Positions 18,020-27,235 of a stretch of DNA of 64,000 nt are shown here, in pieces. Below the pieces are notes generated by a model that was not told the DNA's origin, did not search any database, and was given only the letters and a program-made list of their open reading frames with translations. Made by a program: the position numbers and the translations under genes. Positions within the stretch are counted from its first letter, which is position 1, and each line of letters begins with the position of its first letter. This stretch comes from Clostridiaceae bacterium (GTDB taxonomy: Bacteria > Bacillota > Clostridia > Peptostreptococcales > T1SED10-28), in the NCBI GenBank assembly GCA_003554105.1, contig PWFQ01000065.1, positions 25,007 to 89,006 on the forward strand, given 5' to 3'.

Positions 18020-19801
18020 TTAACCCATTAACTTCTCCAACTCGTCCACTGCTTCGCGGAAAACCTGCATCGCATTGTTCACGGGATCTTCCGATTCCAT
18101 ATCCGCCCCCGCTTTTCGAAGGATTTCAATGGGATAATCCATTGATCCGCTGGAGAGGAACTCAAGGTAACGATCAACTGCAGGCTTTCCTTCGCTCAAG
18201 ATCTGATTGGAAAGAGCGATGGCTGCAGAGAAACCTGTAGCATATTGATAAACATAGAAATTATAGTACATATGGGGAATCCGCGACCATTCATACTGGA
18301 TTTCCTCATCGATGACAACGTCAGGTCCAAAATACCGTTTATTAAGCTCTAAATAGTGGTTGCACAAGAACTCATTTGTCAACGCTCCACCATTTTCCAC
18401 ATGGCTGTGGATGTCCCGCTCGAATTCGGCAAACATTGTTTGACGGAAGATGGTTCCTCTAAACTGCTCGAGATAGTGATTCAGGATGTATTTCCTTTTT
18501 TCGGAATCATCGATGGATTCCAACAGATAATGATTTAGAAGAGCCTCATTGGTTGTTGAAGCGACTTCTGCAACAAAGATGGAGTAATTTCCATAGACAA
18601 AGGGCTGTTTTTCCTGCGTGAGATAGCTGTGCATGGAGTGGCCCAACTCATGGGTTAAAGTAAACATGGAATCCATATTCTCCTTATGATTGAGGAGAAT
18701 GTAGGGTCGAGAATCATAAGTACCCCAAGAATAAGCTCCTGATCTCTTGCCTTCAGTTTCATAGACATCGATCCAACGATTCTCGAAAGCCGAGGCAACG
18801 GTGTCCTGGTATTTCTTCCCTAATGGTGCTAAAGATTCGAGAACGGTTTCCCGGGCCTCCTTATAAGGAATTTTAAATTCAACATTTTTAACGATGGGAG
18901 CATATACATCATAAAGATGCAATTCATCTAGATCAAGAACTTGTTTTCTTAATCGCATATACTTATAAAAAGCATCGAGGTTTTGGTTTACTGCCTCTAT
19001 GAGACGATCAGGAACAGTAGTTGGGATTCTGTTTTCAAAAAGAGCAGCTTCACGTGCGGAGGAAAAATTACGCATCCTGCTAAAAAAGATATTCTTGTTG
19101 ACTTCACTCTGAAGCAGACTTGATAATGTATTGATATGCCCATAGTAGACACTGTAATATTTCTCGAAGGCATCTTTTCGAAGAATGCGGTCCTTGGACA
19201 TTAAAAGAGGAATGTACGAGCCATTGGTGATCGGATGTTTTTCACCATCGGAATCCACTGCGTCTTCAAAAGTCATGTCCGCATTCAGCAGCATGCCGTA
19301 AGCGTTGCTTGGCGCTTCTCCCAGTTCGTTGACCTGAGCAAGGACCGATTCCATTTCCTCTGAAAGAATATGAGGTTTTTTTCGCAATAGATCATCGAAA
19401 AATTTACGGTAATGTTTCAATTCATCATCTTGTAAATAGCTTTTAATGAGCTCCTCGCTTCCCTTAAGAAGTTCAGGAACAAAAAAAGCAATGTCTTTTT
19501 GAGTTTCCGTGGTGACTTTCTCCCCCCGGGAGACCATTCCCTGATATTTTCCGACTTTTGTGTTTTCGTCCATTCTCATTTTCGCGTAGCTGATCAGGTT
19601 GATCATTTTTCTTTGGAGACTCTCATAAAGTCCCAAAGCCTTTTTAAACGTACTTACATCTTTCAAAAGGTTTCCTTTCAATGACAGAAGAGTCTCAGCA
19701 TCCCGTTTGATATCTGAAATACTGCCTTCCCAGTCTTTATTACTGGCAAATAAATCGCTAAGATCCCACTTGTCCATCTCATGTATTTCTTCTCTTTGCA
19801 T
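18020..19801 (-). CDS. pepF: Oligoendopeptidase F (M3 family)
   Basis: Seen: 593 residues, normal for PepF; the zinc motif HELGH within FTLTHELGHSMHSYL, with the third ligand in VAEVASTTNEALL downstream, and RPYILLNHKENMDSM just before. N-terminal KWDLSDLFAS is typical. Known: cytoplasmic zinc endopeptidase that cuts oligopeptides of about 7-17 residues. Single gene flanked by a terminator. Confidence 0.96.
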   Translation of the reverse strand: MQREEIHEMDKWDLSDLFASNKDWEGSISDIKRDAETLLSLKGNLLKDVSTFKKALGLYESLQRKMINLISYAKMRMDENTKVGKYQGMVSRGEKVTTETQKDIAFFVPELLKGSEELIKSYLQDDELKHYRKFFDDLLRKKPHILSEEMESVLAQVNELGEAPSNAYGMLLNADMTFEDAVDSDGEKHPITNGSYIPLLMSKDRILRKDAFEKYYSVYYGHINTLSSLLQSEVNKNIFFSRMRNFSSAREAALFENRIPTTVPDRLIEAVNQNLDAFYKYMRLRKQVLDLDELHLYDVYAPIVKNVEFKIPYKEARETVLESLAPLGKKYQDTVASAFENRWIDVYETEGKRSGAYSWGTYDSRPYILLNHKENMDSMFTLTHELGHSMHSYLTQEKQPFVYGNYSIFVAEVASTTNEALLNHYLLESIDDSEKRKYILNHYLEQFRGTIFRQTMFAEFERDIHSHVENGGALTNEFLCNHYLELNKRYFGPDVVIDEEIQYEWSRIPHMYYNFYVYQYATGFSAAIALSNQILSEGKPAVDRYLEFLSSGSMDYPIEILRKAGADMESEDPVNNAMQVFREAVDELEKLMG

Positions 19802-19915
19802 ATTGTCACTCCTTTAAAAATTATTTAAATATATAATTATTTTATCACTATATAATCCCATCAGCCACCAATTTTTTTCAAGAGAGAAATTCCGGTGAGA
19901 TAAGAAAAATAACGA

Positions 19916-19944
19916 TTGCAAAAATAAATGGAGTCTGGTAGGAT
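19916..19944 (+). promoter_or_regulatory. Candidate promoter of the MFS gene
   Basis: TTGCAA (19916-19921), 17-base spacer, TAGGAT (19939-19944), about 50 bases before the ATG. Confidence 0.5.
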
Positions 19945-19994
19945 GATGAGAGTGTTTAGCATCTCGAAATATAAAGCATGAGAGGACCTCAACA

Positions 19995-21281
19995 ATGAGA
20001 ATTCTTTTAGACAAAATCAATAATATAAAGGAATTACCAAGAAATATACGGTTGATCTTTTTGGTTGTTCTGCTGAATAATATAGCAAAAGGAATGTTTA
20101 TGACCCTGTATAATCTCTACCTGCAAGAGGTTGGCTTTAGTGCCAGCTTTATGGGAGAATTAATATCCATGACAGCCCTTGCAAGTGCACTGTTTTTAGT
20201 GCCGGTAGGCTTTTTAAGTGATAAAATCGGAAGAAAGAAAACCATGATCTTTGGAATTATATTTGCAGATATTTTTCAGGTTTTAAGGGCAATTCTCTTG
20301 AATAGTTCAGCCCTTTTAACCTTCAGCTTTTTGCTTGGAGGACTGAACGCCTTTTTTATGGTCGCCAATGCCCCTTTTCTTATAGAGAACACGGATAAGA
20401 CCATACGGATGAAGGTATTCAGCATCAACTTTGCTTTAATGCTTTTCTCATCAATGATGGGAAACATCATCGGGGGAGTTTTGCCGGATCTTTTACTGAA
20501 TGTTTTTTCCTTCACCATGGCAGACGCACAGCGTACAACCCTTATTTTCTCAGCAGGATTAAGCATTCTTGCTTTGATTCCCCTCAGCAGAGTAAAAGAA
20601 ATTCCGAAGAAGAAAAGAAAAATCGAAAGCGGAGTTTTACAAAGCTTGAAAAATCGGAAACATTCCCTATTGATTGGAAAGTTTCTTTTCGCCAACGTCC
20701 TTGTAGGGTTCGGGGCAGGGCTTTTTGTCCCCTTCTCCAACCTTTATTTTGAAAATCAGTTCCACCTCCCTACATCAACCATCGGAATGATTATGTCTTT
20801 AGGGCAGGCAACAACAGTTATTGCAATCATGTTGGGTCCTTACCTCAGCCGGCGGTTCGGGCGTGTAAAAACGGTATTCTTTCTACAAATTCTCTCAGTA
20901 CCTTTCATGTTAGTGTTAGGAGATACAAGAATTCTCTCATTAGCCGTCTTTGCCTTTCTTATTCGTCAGGCAATTATGAATGCCAGTAACCCTATAACTT
21001 CTGCTGTTATGTTGGAAGAAGTTCCGGAAAACCTGAAAGGTCTGACCAACAGTTTGAATCAAATGGTTTTCCAGTTAGGGTGGACAGTGTGCGGACGCTT
21101 GAGCGGGATCATTATCGATCAGCATGGATACGATTTAATTTTTTATCTTGCAGGAGGTCTCTATGCACTCTCGGCAGTTTATTACTATTTTGCTTTTAAA
21201 CACATTGATCGTAGAGATCAATTGATCGATGGGAAAGAACATTTTGATGGAACCCAAAAGGTAAAAGCAAAACCTGCTTAA
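19995..21281 (+). CDS. Major facilitator superfamily transporter
   Basis: Seen: 428 residues with twelve predicted helices; the loop 2-3 motif GFLSDKIGRKKTMIFG, the matching LSRRFGRVKTVFF in the second half, and a basic cytoplasmic loop (KKKRKIE) at the middle. Known: MFS exporters or sugar/drug carriers; the substrate is not predictable. Flanked by a terminator at 21293. A weak GAGGA site precedes the ATG. Confidence 0.9.
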   Translation: MRILLDKINNIKELPRNIRLIFLVVLLNNIAKGMFMTLYNLYLQEVGFSASFMGELISMTALASALFLVPVGFLSDKIGRKKTMIFGIIFADIFQVLRAILLNSSALLTFSFLLGGLNAFFMVANAPFLIENTDKTIRMKVFSINFALMLFSSMMGNIIGGVLPDLLLNVFSFTMADAQRTTLIFSAGLSILALIPLSRVKEIPKKKRKIESGVLQSLKNRKHSLLIGKFLFANVLVGFGAGLFVPFSNLYFENQFHLPTSTIGMIMSLGQATTVIAIMLGPYLSRRFGRVKTVFFLQILSVPFMLVLGDTRILSLAVFAFLIRQAIMNASNPITSAVMLEEVPENLKGLTNSLNQMVFQLGWTVCGRLSGIIIDQHGYDLIFYLAGGLYALSAVYYYFAFKHIDRRDQLIDGKEHFDGTQKVKAKPA

Positions 21282-21292
21282 AGGATGAATTA

Positions 21293-21317
21293 AAGAGTCC
21301 CCAAAGGGACTCTTTTT
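21293..21317 (+). terminator. Terminator of the MFS gene
   Basis: AAGAGTCCC (21293-21301) pairs with GGGACTCTT (21306-21314), four-base loop, then T-run. Confidence 0.9.
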
Positions 21318-21430
21318 CTCAGTGGAAGAACTTGCTCAGAGTTCGTCAAAGATATTTGCTGAGTTTTGCAGGAGTTTTCTTTCTCTGTCGCGAATTTTTT
21401 AAGACAGTAATCAAGGAGGAGATTAATGAA

Positions 21431-23239
21431 ATGAACCGACAAAAAAGAGTTGCGCTTATGATGGGGCTTATAATCTTGGGAATGATCCTGCTCATTTCAT
21501 GTAGAGTATCCGAATCTCCTGCTGAACAATATATAGTCCAAGAAGATTTCGGATTCTCCTATGAGAACGCCACTGTATACTTTATAATGACGGACCGGTA
21601 CTTGGATGGAGATCCAACAAATAATAACTCTTACGGAAGAGCAGGAGAGGACGCATTAGGCACTTCTATTGCAACGTTTCATGGAGGCGATTTTGTAGGC
21701 TTGACGGAAAAGTTGGAGGAAGGATATTTTTCTGAACTGGGAGTAAACGTTCTCTGGGTTTCAGCTCCCTATGAACAAATTCACGGTTATATTGGAGGAG
21801 GCAGTCGCGGGGACTTTGCTCATTATGGTTTTCACGGGTATTATGCTCTGGACTGGACCATGATGGACCGTAATTTCGGAACGGTGGAAGAGTTCAGAAA
21901 ATTTGTCAATACTGCTCATGAGCAGGGAATCCGAGTCTTTCTGGATGTGGTAATGAATCACGTGGGATATCCGACTCTTCGTGACATGGTCGATTTTGGA
22001 TTCGGTGGAGCAACAATTTCTCCGGAAGAAGCAAAACCGTCAGAAGGAGAAAATTTTCACAAATGGACAGAATTTGTTGACTGGGAAAGCAAAGAGGCCT
22101 GGGGAAATTGGTGGGGGGACTGGGTAAGAGCTGATCTTCCCGGTTATCATCCGCCGGGGGAGACGGTTTATACACAGACACTGTACGGGCTTCCCGACAT
22201 ACGAACGGAAGTTGAAGAGGATTTGGGCTTGCCTCCGATTCTTATAAAAAAATGGGAACAAGAGGAATCTCCTGAATACGATCCATGGATAGTCCCTAGC
22301 GCAAAAGAGCTGAGGAAGGATTTGGGTCTCTCTCCAGCTGAATACATTATTGAATGGCTGGCGGCTTGGGTTGAAGAGTTCGGAATCAACGGATTTCGAA
22401 TTGACACAGCAAAACATGTGGAAATACAGCGTTGGGAAGAATTAAAGGAAAGAACCAATGAAGCTTTACGGATCTTTAGAGAATCCCATCCTGAGTTAGC
22501 GGGAGCCAAGTTTGAAGAAGACTTTTTTTTCCTTGGAGAGGTTTGGGGTCATGGTCTGAATCGAAACTATTATTATGATCGTGGGTTTGATGCTCTGATC
22601 AACTTCACATTCCAAGGGGAAAGACGTGACGGTCCCGCATATTTCCCGGAGAGGATGCCTAGGATCTTTGAGAATTACTCACAAGCAATCAATGGGGTGG
22701 AAGATTTTACAACCCTCAGTTATCTATCACAACATGATACAAGTCTCTATCCCAGAGAAAGATTGGAGGAGGGTGGAACCTATCTGATGCTTCTTCCGGG
22801 TATGGTAAAAATATTCTACGGTGATGAGACTGCTCGGGAAGTGGGAGCTGGAGGAAGCGACGCAACGATGGGAACCCGCTCACCAATGAACTGGGAGACA
22901 ATGGATGAGGAGTTGCTGCAGCACTTTCAAAAATTAGGCCAGTTCCGAAAAAGAAATATCAGCATCGGTGCAGGGAGTCATTATACTCATAATGGGGACC
23001 CCTTTATCTTTTCCAGAAGTTACCAGAAAGGTGACCGGGAGAATAGCGTAATCGTTTATATCGGTGACCCGGGTAATGCAATCTTACCTACCGGGGAGGT
23101 CTTTCAAGAAGAAGGGATGCTTAGAGATGCCTATAGCGGGAAAATATACGAGTACAATGGAGAAAATATCGAGATAGAAGTGGGAGATAAGGGAATCGCA
23201 CTTATGGAAGCAATAATGAAATTGGAAGAGGAGGAATGA
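21431..23239 (+). CDS. Surface lipoprotein alpha-amylase-type glycoside hydrolase (GH13)
   Basis: Seen: 602 residues from ATG 21431 after AAGGAGGA. A lipoprotein signal with lipobox LLISC (Cys24), then a GH13 barrel with region I DVVMNH, region II GFRIDTAKH (nucleophile Asp325), region III FLGEVWG (acid/base Glu370) and region IV SQHD (Asp436). Known: hydrolyses alpha-glucans outside the cell. There is room for domain B between regions I and II; no starch-binding repeat is obvious. It begins a run with a GNAT gene (stop/start overlap region) and a small membrane gene. No maltose ABC transporter is nearby, so uptake of products must be encoded elsewhere. Confidence 0.93.
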   Translation: MNRQKRVALMMGLIILGMILLISCRVSESPAEQYIVQEDFGFSYENATVYFIMTDRYLDGDPTNNNSYGRAGEDALGTSIATFHGGDFVGLTEKLEEGYFSELGVNVLWVSAPYEQIHGYIGGGSRGDFAHYGFHGYYALDWTMMDRNFGTVEEFRKFVNTAHEQGIRVFLDVVMNHVGYPTLRDMVDFGFGGATISPEEAKPSEGENFHKWTEFVDWESKEAWGNWWGDWVRADLPGYHPPGETVYTQTLYGLPDIRTEVEEDLGLPPILIKKWEQEESPEYDPWIVPSAKELRKDLGLSPAEYIIEWLAAWVEEFGINGFRIDTAKHVEIQRWEELKERTNEALRIFRESHPELAGAKFEEDFFFLGEVWGHGLNRNYYYDRGFDALINFTFQGERRDGPAYFPERMPRIFENYSQAINGVEDFTTLSYLSQHDTSLYPRERLEEGGTYLMLLPGMVKIFYGDETAREVGAGGSDATMGTRSPMNWETMDEELLQHFQKLGQFRKRNISIGAGSHYTHNGDPFIFSRSYQKGDRENSVIVYIGDPGNAILPTGEVFQEEGMLRDAYSGKIYEYNGENIEIEVGDKGIALMEAIMKLEEEE

Positions 23240-23241
23240 AT

Positions 23242-23805
23242 ATGGCCAGAATATACGGAAAAAACATCATGCTAAGAGAATATCAACGGGAAGACCTGCG
23301 ATATATTCGCAACTGGGTCAATGACCCATTGATTACCGAGACACTTTCAGACGTCTTTTTGTATCCACATAGTATGGACATGACGGAAGGATTTTTAGAC
23401 ATGATGATGGAGGGAAAAAACCCCAATATAAAAGGATTTGTCATTGGACATAGACAATCGGGGAAATATATCGGTCAAATTGATCTTTTTAAAATCGATT
23501 GGAAAAATCGTTGCGCAGAATTGGCCATTACCATAGGCAGTGTAGAACAACAGGGAAAAGGAATCGGTAAAGAAGCAATCAGCTTACTCCTGGATTTTGC
23601 TTTCAACCGTATGAATCTTCATCGCATAGGGCTTGAAGTGTATGATTTTAATGAACGGGGATATCGGTGCTATAAGAGCACAGGATTCAAAGAAGAAGGG
23701 CGGCAAAGACAGTGTCACTTTCATAAGGGTCATTATCGTGATAAGATTAATATGGGAATACTAAAGGATGAATATAAGGAGGGATTCTTTGTTAACGGAG
23801 AATAG
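23242..23805 (+). CDS. GNAT N-acetyltransferase (RimJ/RimL-like)
   Basis: Seen: 187 residues; the GNAT fold with MLREYQREDLRYIRNWVND at the start, the acetyl-CoA loop EQQGKGIGKEA (Q-x-x-G-x-G) and DFNERGYRCYKSTGF at the C-terminus. The ATG at 23242 is seven bases from GAGGAGG; the ATG at 23236 overlaps the amylase stop and sits too close. Known: RimJ/L relatives acetylate protein N-termini or small amines and antibiotics. Probably co-transcribed with the GH13 gene. Confidence 0.88.
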   Translation: MARIYGKNIMLREYQREDLRYIRNWVNDPLITETLSDVFLYPHSMDMTEGFLDMMMEGKNPNIKGFVIGHRQSGKYIGQIDLFKIDWKNRCAELAITIGSVEQQGKGIGKEAISLLLDFAFNRMNLHRIGLEVYDFNERGYRCYKSTGFKEEGRQRQCHFHKGHYRDKINMGILKDEYKEGFFVNGE

Positions 23806-24265
23806 TACTGACTTACTGGTTTGGGTCATTAAAGGGTATTTACTCATTACTTTGCTTATCCAGCAGTATATGGCGGCAAAAAAAGGGAAGAAGTTGGAAA
23901 TGCAGGTTCAGGGTTTAATGAAAATGAAAACGATGGCGGTGATCGTACTTGTTCTATTGGCAATTTTATGGTTTGCGATTGAGAATGTCTCGCTTATGGC
24001 ATTAGGAGTGATCTTCGGAATTTATCTGATTCAACCGCGAAAGATTCATGAAAACGGAGTGAATATCAAAGGAGTTTTCTATGAATGGGATAAAATAGAA
24101 AGAATTGTTCTGGTACAGAATTCAACATCTCTAAGAATCTATTTGAAAAGACGGGATTTGTTTTTAAGAAAAATGCTAATTCTCCCTTTCTTACCTCAGG
24201 AGAGGGAGGAAGTGCTGAAAATCATCAGGAAAAAGCCTGTTCCTTTTGAAAATCCAAAAAAATAA
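23789..24265 (+). CDS. Small membrane protein of unknown function
   Basis: Seen: 158 residues from TTG 23789, which follows AAGGAGGG; an ATG at 23768 lies upstream of that site. Three hydrophobic segments (roughly 8-24, 45-62 and 66-80), then a basic cytoplasmic tail with GVNIKGVFYEWDKIERI and FLPQEREEVLKII. The tail recalls DUF5673/PH-like tails that follow membrane helices, but I do not claim a family. It overlaps the end of the GNAT gene by 17 bases, so translation is probably coupled. Confidence 0.7.
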   Translation: MLTENSTDLLVWVIKGYLLITLLIQQYMAAKKGKKLEMQVQGLMKMKTMAVIVLVLLAILWFAIENVSLMALGVIFGIYLIQPRKIHENGVNIKGVFYEWDKIERIVLVQNSTSLRIYLKRRDLFLRKMLILPFLPQEREEVLKIIRKKPVPFENPKK

Positions 24266-24309
24266 AATAACTTCATTTCAATCGGGATCGTTGCGAAGGA
24301 GGAAGTAAG

Positions 24310-24834
24310 ATGATTTTATCAGGAAAAGAAATCAAAAAGAGGATTGGCACGGAAATTATCATTGAGCCCTTTGAAGAGAAGCAGCTGAATCCAAACAGCT
24401 ATAACCTGAAGCTTCATGATGAGTTACTTATGTATACAGATGACATCCTGGACATGAAAAAGGAAAATAAAGTGGAAAAGCTTAAAATTCCTAAAGAGGG
24501 ACTGGTTCTCTCTCCAAATCGTCTGTATTTGGGAAGAACCCATGAGTATACGAAAACGGAAAATGTGGTTCCTATGCTGGAGGGGCGATCATCAATCGGA
24601 CGTCTGGGACTCTTTGTCCATGTAACTGCAGGGTTTGGGGATGTTGGATTTGCAGGGTACTGGACTCTCGAAATCTTCTGCATTCAACCGATTAAAATCT
24701 ACCCGCATGTGGAAATCTGTCAATTATATTACCACACGATTGAGGGTGAATATGAGCCATATAGCAGTGGAAAGTATCAAAACAATACAGGGATTCAGCC
24801 GAGTTATCTGTACAGAGATTTTGAAAGAGAATAA
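24310..24834 (+). CDS. dcd: dCTP deaminase
   Basis: Seen: 174 residues; the trimeric dUTPase-like fold with LNPNSYNLKLHD, EGRSSIGRLGLFVHVTAGF and the catalytic region GFAGYWTLEIF, and a C-terminal SGKYQNNTGIQPS lid. Known: turns dCTP into dUTP (some family members also hydrolyse dUTP), feeding thymidylate synthesis, which here uses ThyX (60893). The gene ends one base before the LexA-like box of the next promoter. Confidence 0.95.
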   Translation: MILSGKEIKKRIGTEIIIEPFEEKQLNPNSYNLKLHDELLMYTDDILDMKKENKVEKLKIPKEGLVLSPNRLYLGRTHEYTKTENVVPMLEGRSSIGRLGLFVHVTAGFGDVGFAGYWTLEIFCIQPIKIYPHVEICQLYYHTIEGEYEPYSSGKYQNNTGIQPSYLYRDFERE

Positions 24835-24873
24835 GAACATATGTTTGACAAAACATTTGTTCCATGGCATACT
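24835..24873 (+). promoter_or_regulatory. SOS-type promoter: two LexA-like boxes over a SigA promoter
   Basis: TTGACA (24845-24850), 17-base spacer, CATACT (24868-24873). GAACATATGTTT (24835-24846) fits the Gram-positive LexA core GAAC-N4-GTTY and overlaps the -35 box; AAACATTTGTTC (24851-24862) is a second, one-mismatch copy in the spacer. Centres are 16 bases apart. LexA repression is inference from the known box. Confidence 0.75.
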
Positions 24874-24894
24874 TAGAGTAAGGGGGAGGATGTC

Positions 24895-26187
24895 ATGGAA
24901 CTACATAGGAAACTTAAAATTCTATCCGATGCAGCAAAATATGATGTATCCTGTTCGTCCAGCGGAAGCAAGCGTAAAAATACACCGGGTGGGATGGGAA
25001 ACGCATCACAGGCGGGTATTTGTCATTCCTGGACGGAGGATGGTCGTTGTGTTTCTCTGCTGAAAATTCTCTATTCCAATGCATGTATCTATGATTGTGT
25101 TTATTGTACCAATCGAAGATCGAAAGATCGGGAAAGGGCCACTTTTACTCCTCGGGAAGTTGTTGAGTTGACGTTAAACTTTTATAAACGCAATTATATT
25201 GAAGGTCTTTTTCTAAGCAGTGGAGTCCTTAAAAATCCTGACTATACTATGGAACAAATGATTGAAGTTGTGAAAAAACTCAGGGAAACAAATTTCAATG
25301 GCTATATCCATCTTAAAGGGATCCCGGGAGCGGATCCCTTCTTGGTTCATAAAGCAGGGGAATATGTTGACCGGATGAGTGTGAATATCGAATTTCCATC
25401 GGAAAAAAGCTTGCTTCTCCTTGCTCCGCAAAAAGAGCGAAGGGGAATTCTTCAACCGATGAATCTTTTGGAGAGGGGAATTCGTGAAAATCGAGAGGAA
25501 CATCGGAGCTTATCACAGAAACGATCTTTTCTCCCGGCGGGACAGAGTACTCAGCTAATAGTCGGCGCCAGCCCCGAGAATGATCGTACGATCATTCGAC
25601 TAACGGAGGGGCTTTATCATAAATATCAGCTAAAAAGAGTTTACTACTCTGCATACATTCCAACAGAAGAGCATTCTCTTCTTCCAAGTATACAATCAAA
25701 ACCTCCCCTATTAAGAGAACACAGACTGTATCAGGCAGACTGGCTACTGAGGTTTTATGGATTTAAGGCGGAAGAACTCCTTGGAGAGTCCAATCCGAAT
25801 TTCGATTTAAACCTCGATCCCAAGTGTTTCTGGGCACTTCAAAACTTCGAAAGATTTCCGATGGAAATTAATCTGGTCAGCTATGATGTATTACTGAGAA
25901 TTCCTGGAATTGGAGTTCGATCTGCGATGAAGATTCTTCGGGCCAGAAAAATTAAGAAACTCTCTTTTGAAGATCTTAAAAAAATGGGAGTTGTACTTAA
26001 ACGGGCAAAGTATTTCATTCTGTGCAATGGGAAATATCATGGGGGCGTCTCTTTATATCCAGATAATGTTAGAGCCCAATTACTGGGCTTCAATAAGAAT
26101 CAGGGAGTACAGCTTTCGATCTTTGACCAGCAGCATCAAAGGATTTTGAAGGAAGAAGAAAAGTCAAAAGTGATGGGAGGTTTCTAA
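24895..26187 (+). CDS. Putative DNA modification/repair radical SAM protein (TIGR03916/COG4277 type)
   Basis: Seen: 430 residues; iron-sulfur motif CIYDCVYC (Cys64, Cys68, Cys71, i.e. Cx3Cx2C), an N-terminal CSSSGSKRKNTPGGMGN segment typical of this family, and a C-terminal helix-hairpin-helix (LLRIPGIGVRSAMKIL) for DNA contact. Known: this family co-occurs with DUF4130 or uracil-DNA-glycosylase-like partners; the reaction is not established to my knowledge. It is the first gene of a two-gene operon behind the SOS-type promoter, with stop and start of the pair sharing a base (TAATG). Inference: a DNA-damage-induced nucleic acid repair or modification enzyme. Confidence 0.9.
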   Translation: MELHRKLKILSDAAKYDVSCSSSGSKRKNTPGGMGNASQAGICHSWTEDGRCVSLLKILYSNACIYDCVYCTNRRSKDRERATFTPREVVELTLNFYKRNYIEGLFLSSGVLKNPDYTMEQMIEVVKKLRETNFNGYIHLKGIPGADPFLVHKAGEYVDRMSVNIEFPSEKSLLLLAPQKERRGILQPMNLLERGIRENREEHRSLSQKRSFLPAGQSTQLIVGASPENDRTIIRLTEGLYHKYQLKRVYYSAYIPTEEHSLLPSIQSKPPLLREHRLYQADWLLRFYGFKAEELLGESNPNFDLNLDPKCFWALQNFERFPMEINLVSYDVLLRIPGIGVRSAMKILRARKIKKLSFEDLKKMGVVLKRAKYFILCNGKYHGGVSLYPDNVRAQLLGFNKNQGVQLSIFDQQHQRILKEEEKSKVMGGF

Positions 26188-26960
26188 TGGAGGTGTTAAT
26201 TTACGATGGATCATTTGAAGGGTTTTTATCTACTGTCTATGAATGTTATTATAAAAAATACTATCCGTTGGAAATTCTCCGAAGAGAGCCTGCGATTAGA
26301 AATTTTATCTATTCCTATCAAAAAATTGCTACGAGTGAACAGAAGTCCCAAAAGGTATACGATGCAATCAAGATAAAGCTGGGATCAGATTTTCTTAAAA
26401 AGTGCTATATGGCTCATTTAGCCGAGATACAAACGGAAAATGTAAAAATTTATGAGTTCATACGTATGGGTTTCTCTCAAGGAAGAATCATTACTGAGGA
26501 TCTTACTCATCCCATCGTAATGACTGTTGAGGATCTCAGGAAAAAAGTTACCAGAGAACAGCACCGTCTTTTGGGATTAACGAGATTTTCAATTTTAGAC
26601 GATGAAACTCTCTTTAGTGTCATTGAGCCGAAATATGATGTTTTAAGCTTAATCGCTCCTCATTTTTCGGAAAGACTTCTAACAGAACGTTGGGTCATCT
26701 ATGATAAAAAAAGAAAAACTGCAGTATTCGGGCAGGATGAAAATTGGATTCGAAAAGAAATCACGGATGATCCCGAGGTGGTTTTTCATTCTCAGGAAGA
26801 AGAGTACCGAAAATTGTGGAGGGCGTTTCACCGGAGTTTAGCGATCGAAGAAAGAAGAAATCCGAAACTGCAAAAACAGCTTATGCCGAAATACTATTGG
26901 AAATACCTAACTGAAAAAAGTTCTCCGCCTGAAGACGGAGAAAATACTGCCCTTCAGTAG
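26187..26960 (+). CDS. DUF4130 protein, partner of the radical SAM enzyme
   Basis: Seen: 257 residues; starts at the ATG that overlaps the previous stop (TAATG), so the two are translationally coupled. Has RREPAIRNFIYSYQKI-like N-terminal helices, FIRMGFSQG, REQHRLLGLTRFS and a C-terminal WRAFHRSLAIEERRNPKLQKQ with MPKYYWKYLTE, the pattern of TIGR03915/DUF4130. Known: found fused to or next to uracil-DNA-glycosylase-like domains in other bacteria; here the glycosylase part is absent. Biochemical function unknown. Confidence 0.88.
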   Translation: MEVLIYDGSFEGFLSTVYECYYKKYYPLEILRREPAIRNFIYSYQKIATSEQKSQKVYDAIKIKLGSDFLKKCYMAHLAEIQTENVKIYEFIRMGFSQGRIITEDLTHPIVMTVEDLRKKVTREQHRLLGLTRFSILDDETLFSVIEPKYDVLSLIAPHFSERLLTERWVIYDKKRKTAVFGQDENWIRKEITDDPEVVFHSQEEEYRKLWRAFHRSLAIEERRNPKLQKQLMPKYYWKYLTEKSSPPEDGENTALQ

Positions 26961-27033
26961 GACAAAGATCAAGACTCAAGATGGTTACACGATGAAAGTG
27001 TACCCTGTATACTTGAATCATACTCACCTTTAA

Positions 27034-27103
27034 AAAAGTTTTAAAAGATCAGTTGGTCATCTAGTCGTCGGATGACCACTCTTTTAAAACTTTTATTTTT
27101 TTG
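27034..27103 (+). terminator. Long terminator hairpin after the radical SAM operon
   Basis: Outer 15-bp perfect stem 27034-27048 / 27080-27094 and inner TGGTCAT (27054-27060) / ATGACCA (27072-27078), followed by a T-rich tail. The rest of 26961-27235 holds no convincing gene apart from a 32-codon hydrophobic frame discussed in the findings. Confidence 0.85.
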
Positions 27104-27235
27104 TTCGTCCATTCAAGCATTGATGATTTTTGCGCTTGCGATTATCGCGGAGAGATTAGGGAATAAGTAATTAAGAAGGAATAAAGAAGGAATAAAGGGA
27201 AATTATATTGAGTCGGTGATGAAGGAGTGGTACTC

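Noticed and set aside
20276..20740. 154-codon minus-strand frame inside the MFS gene
   Set aside because: Antisense shadow of a membrane protein with Lys/Arg-rich composition; no start signal.
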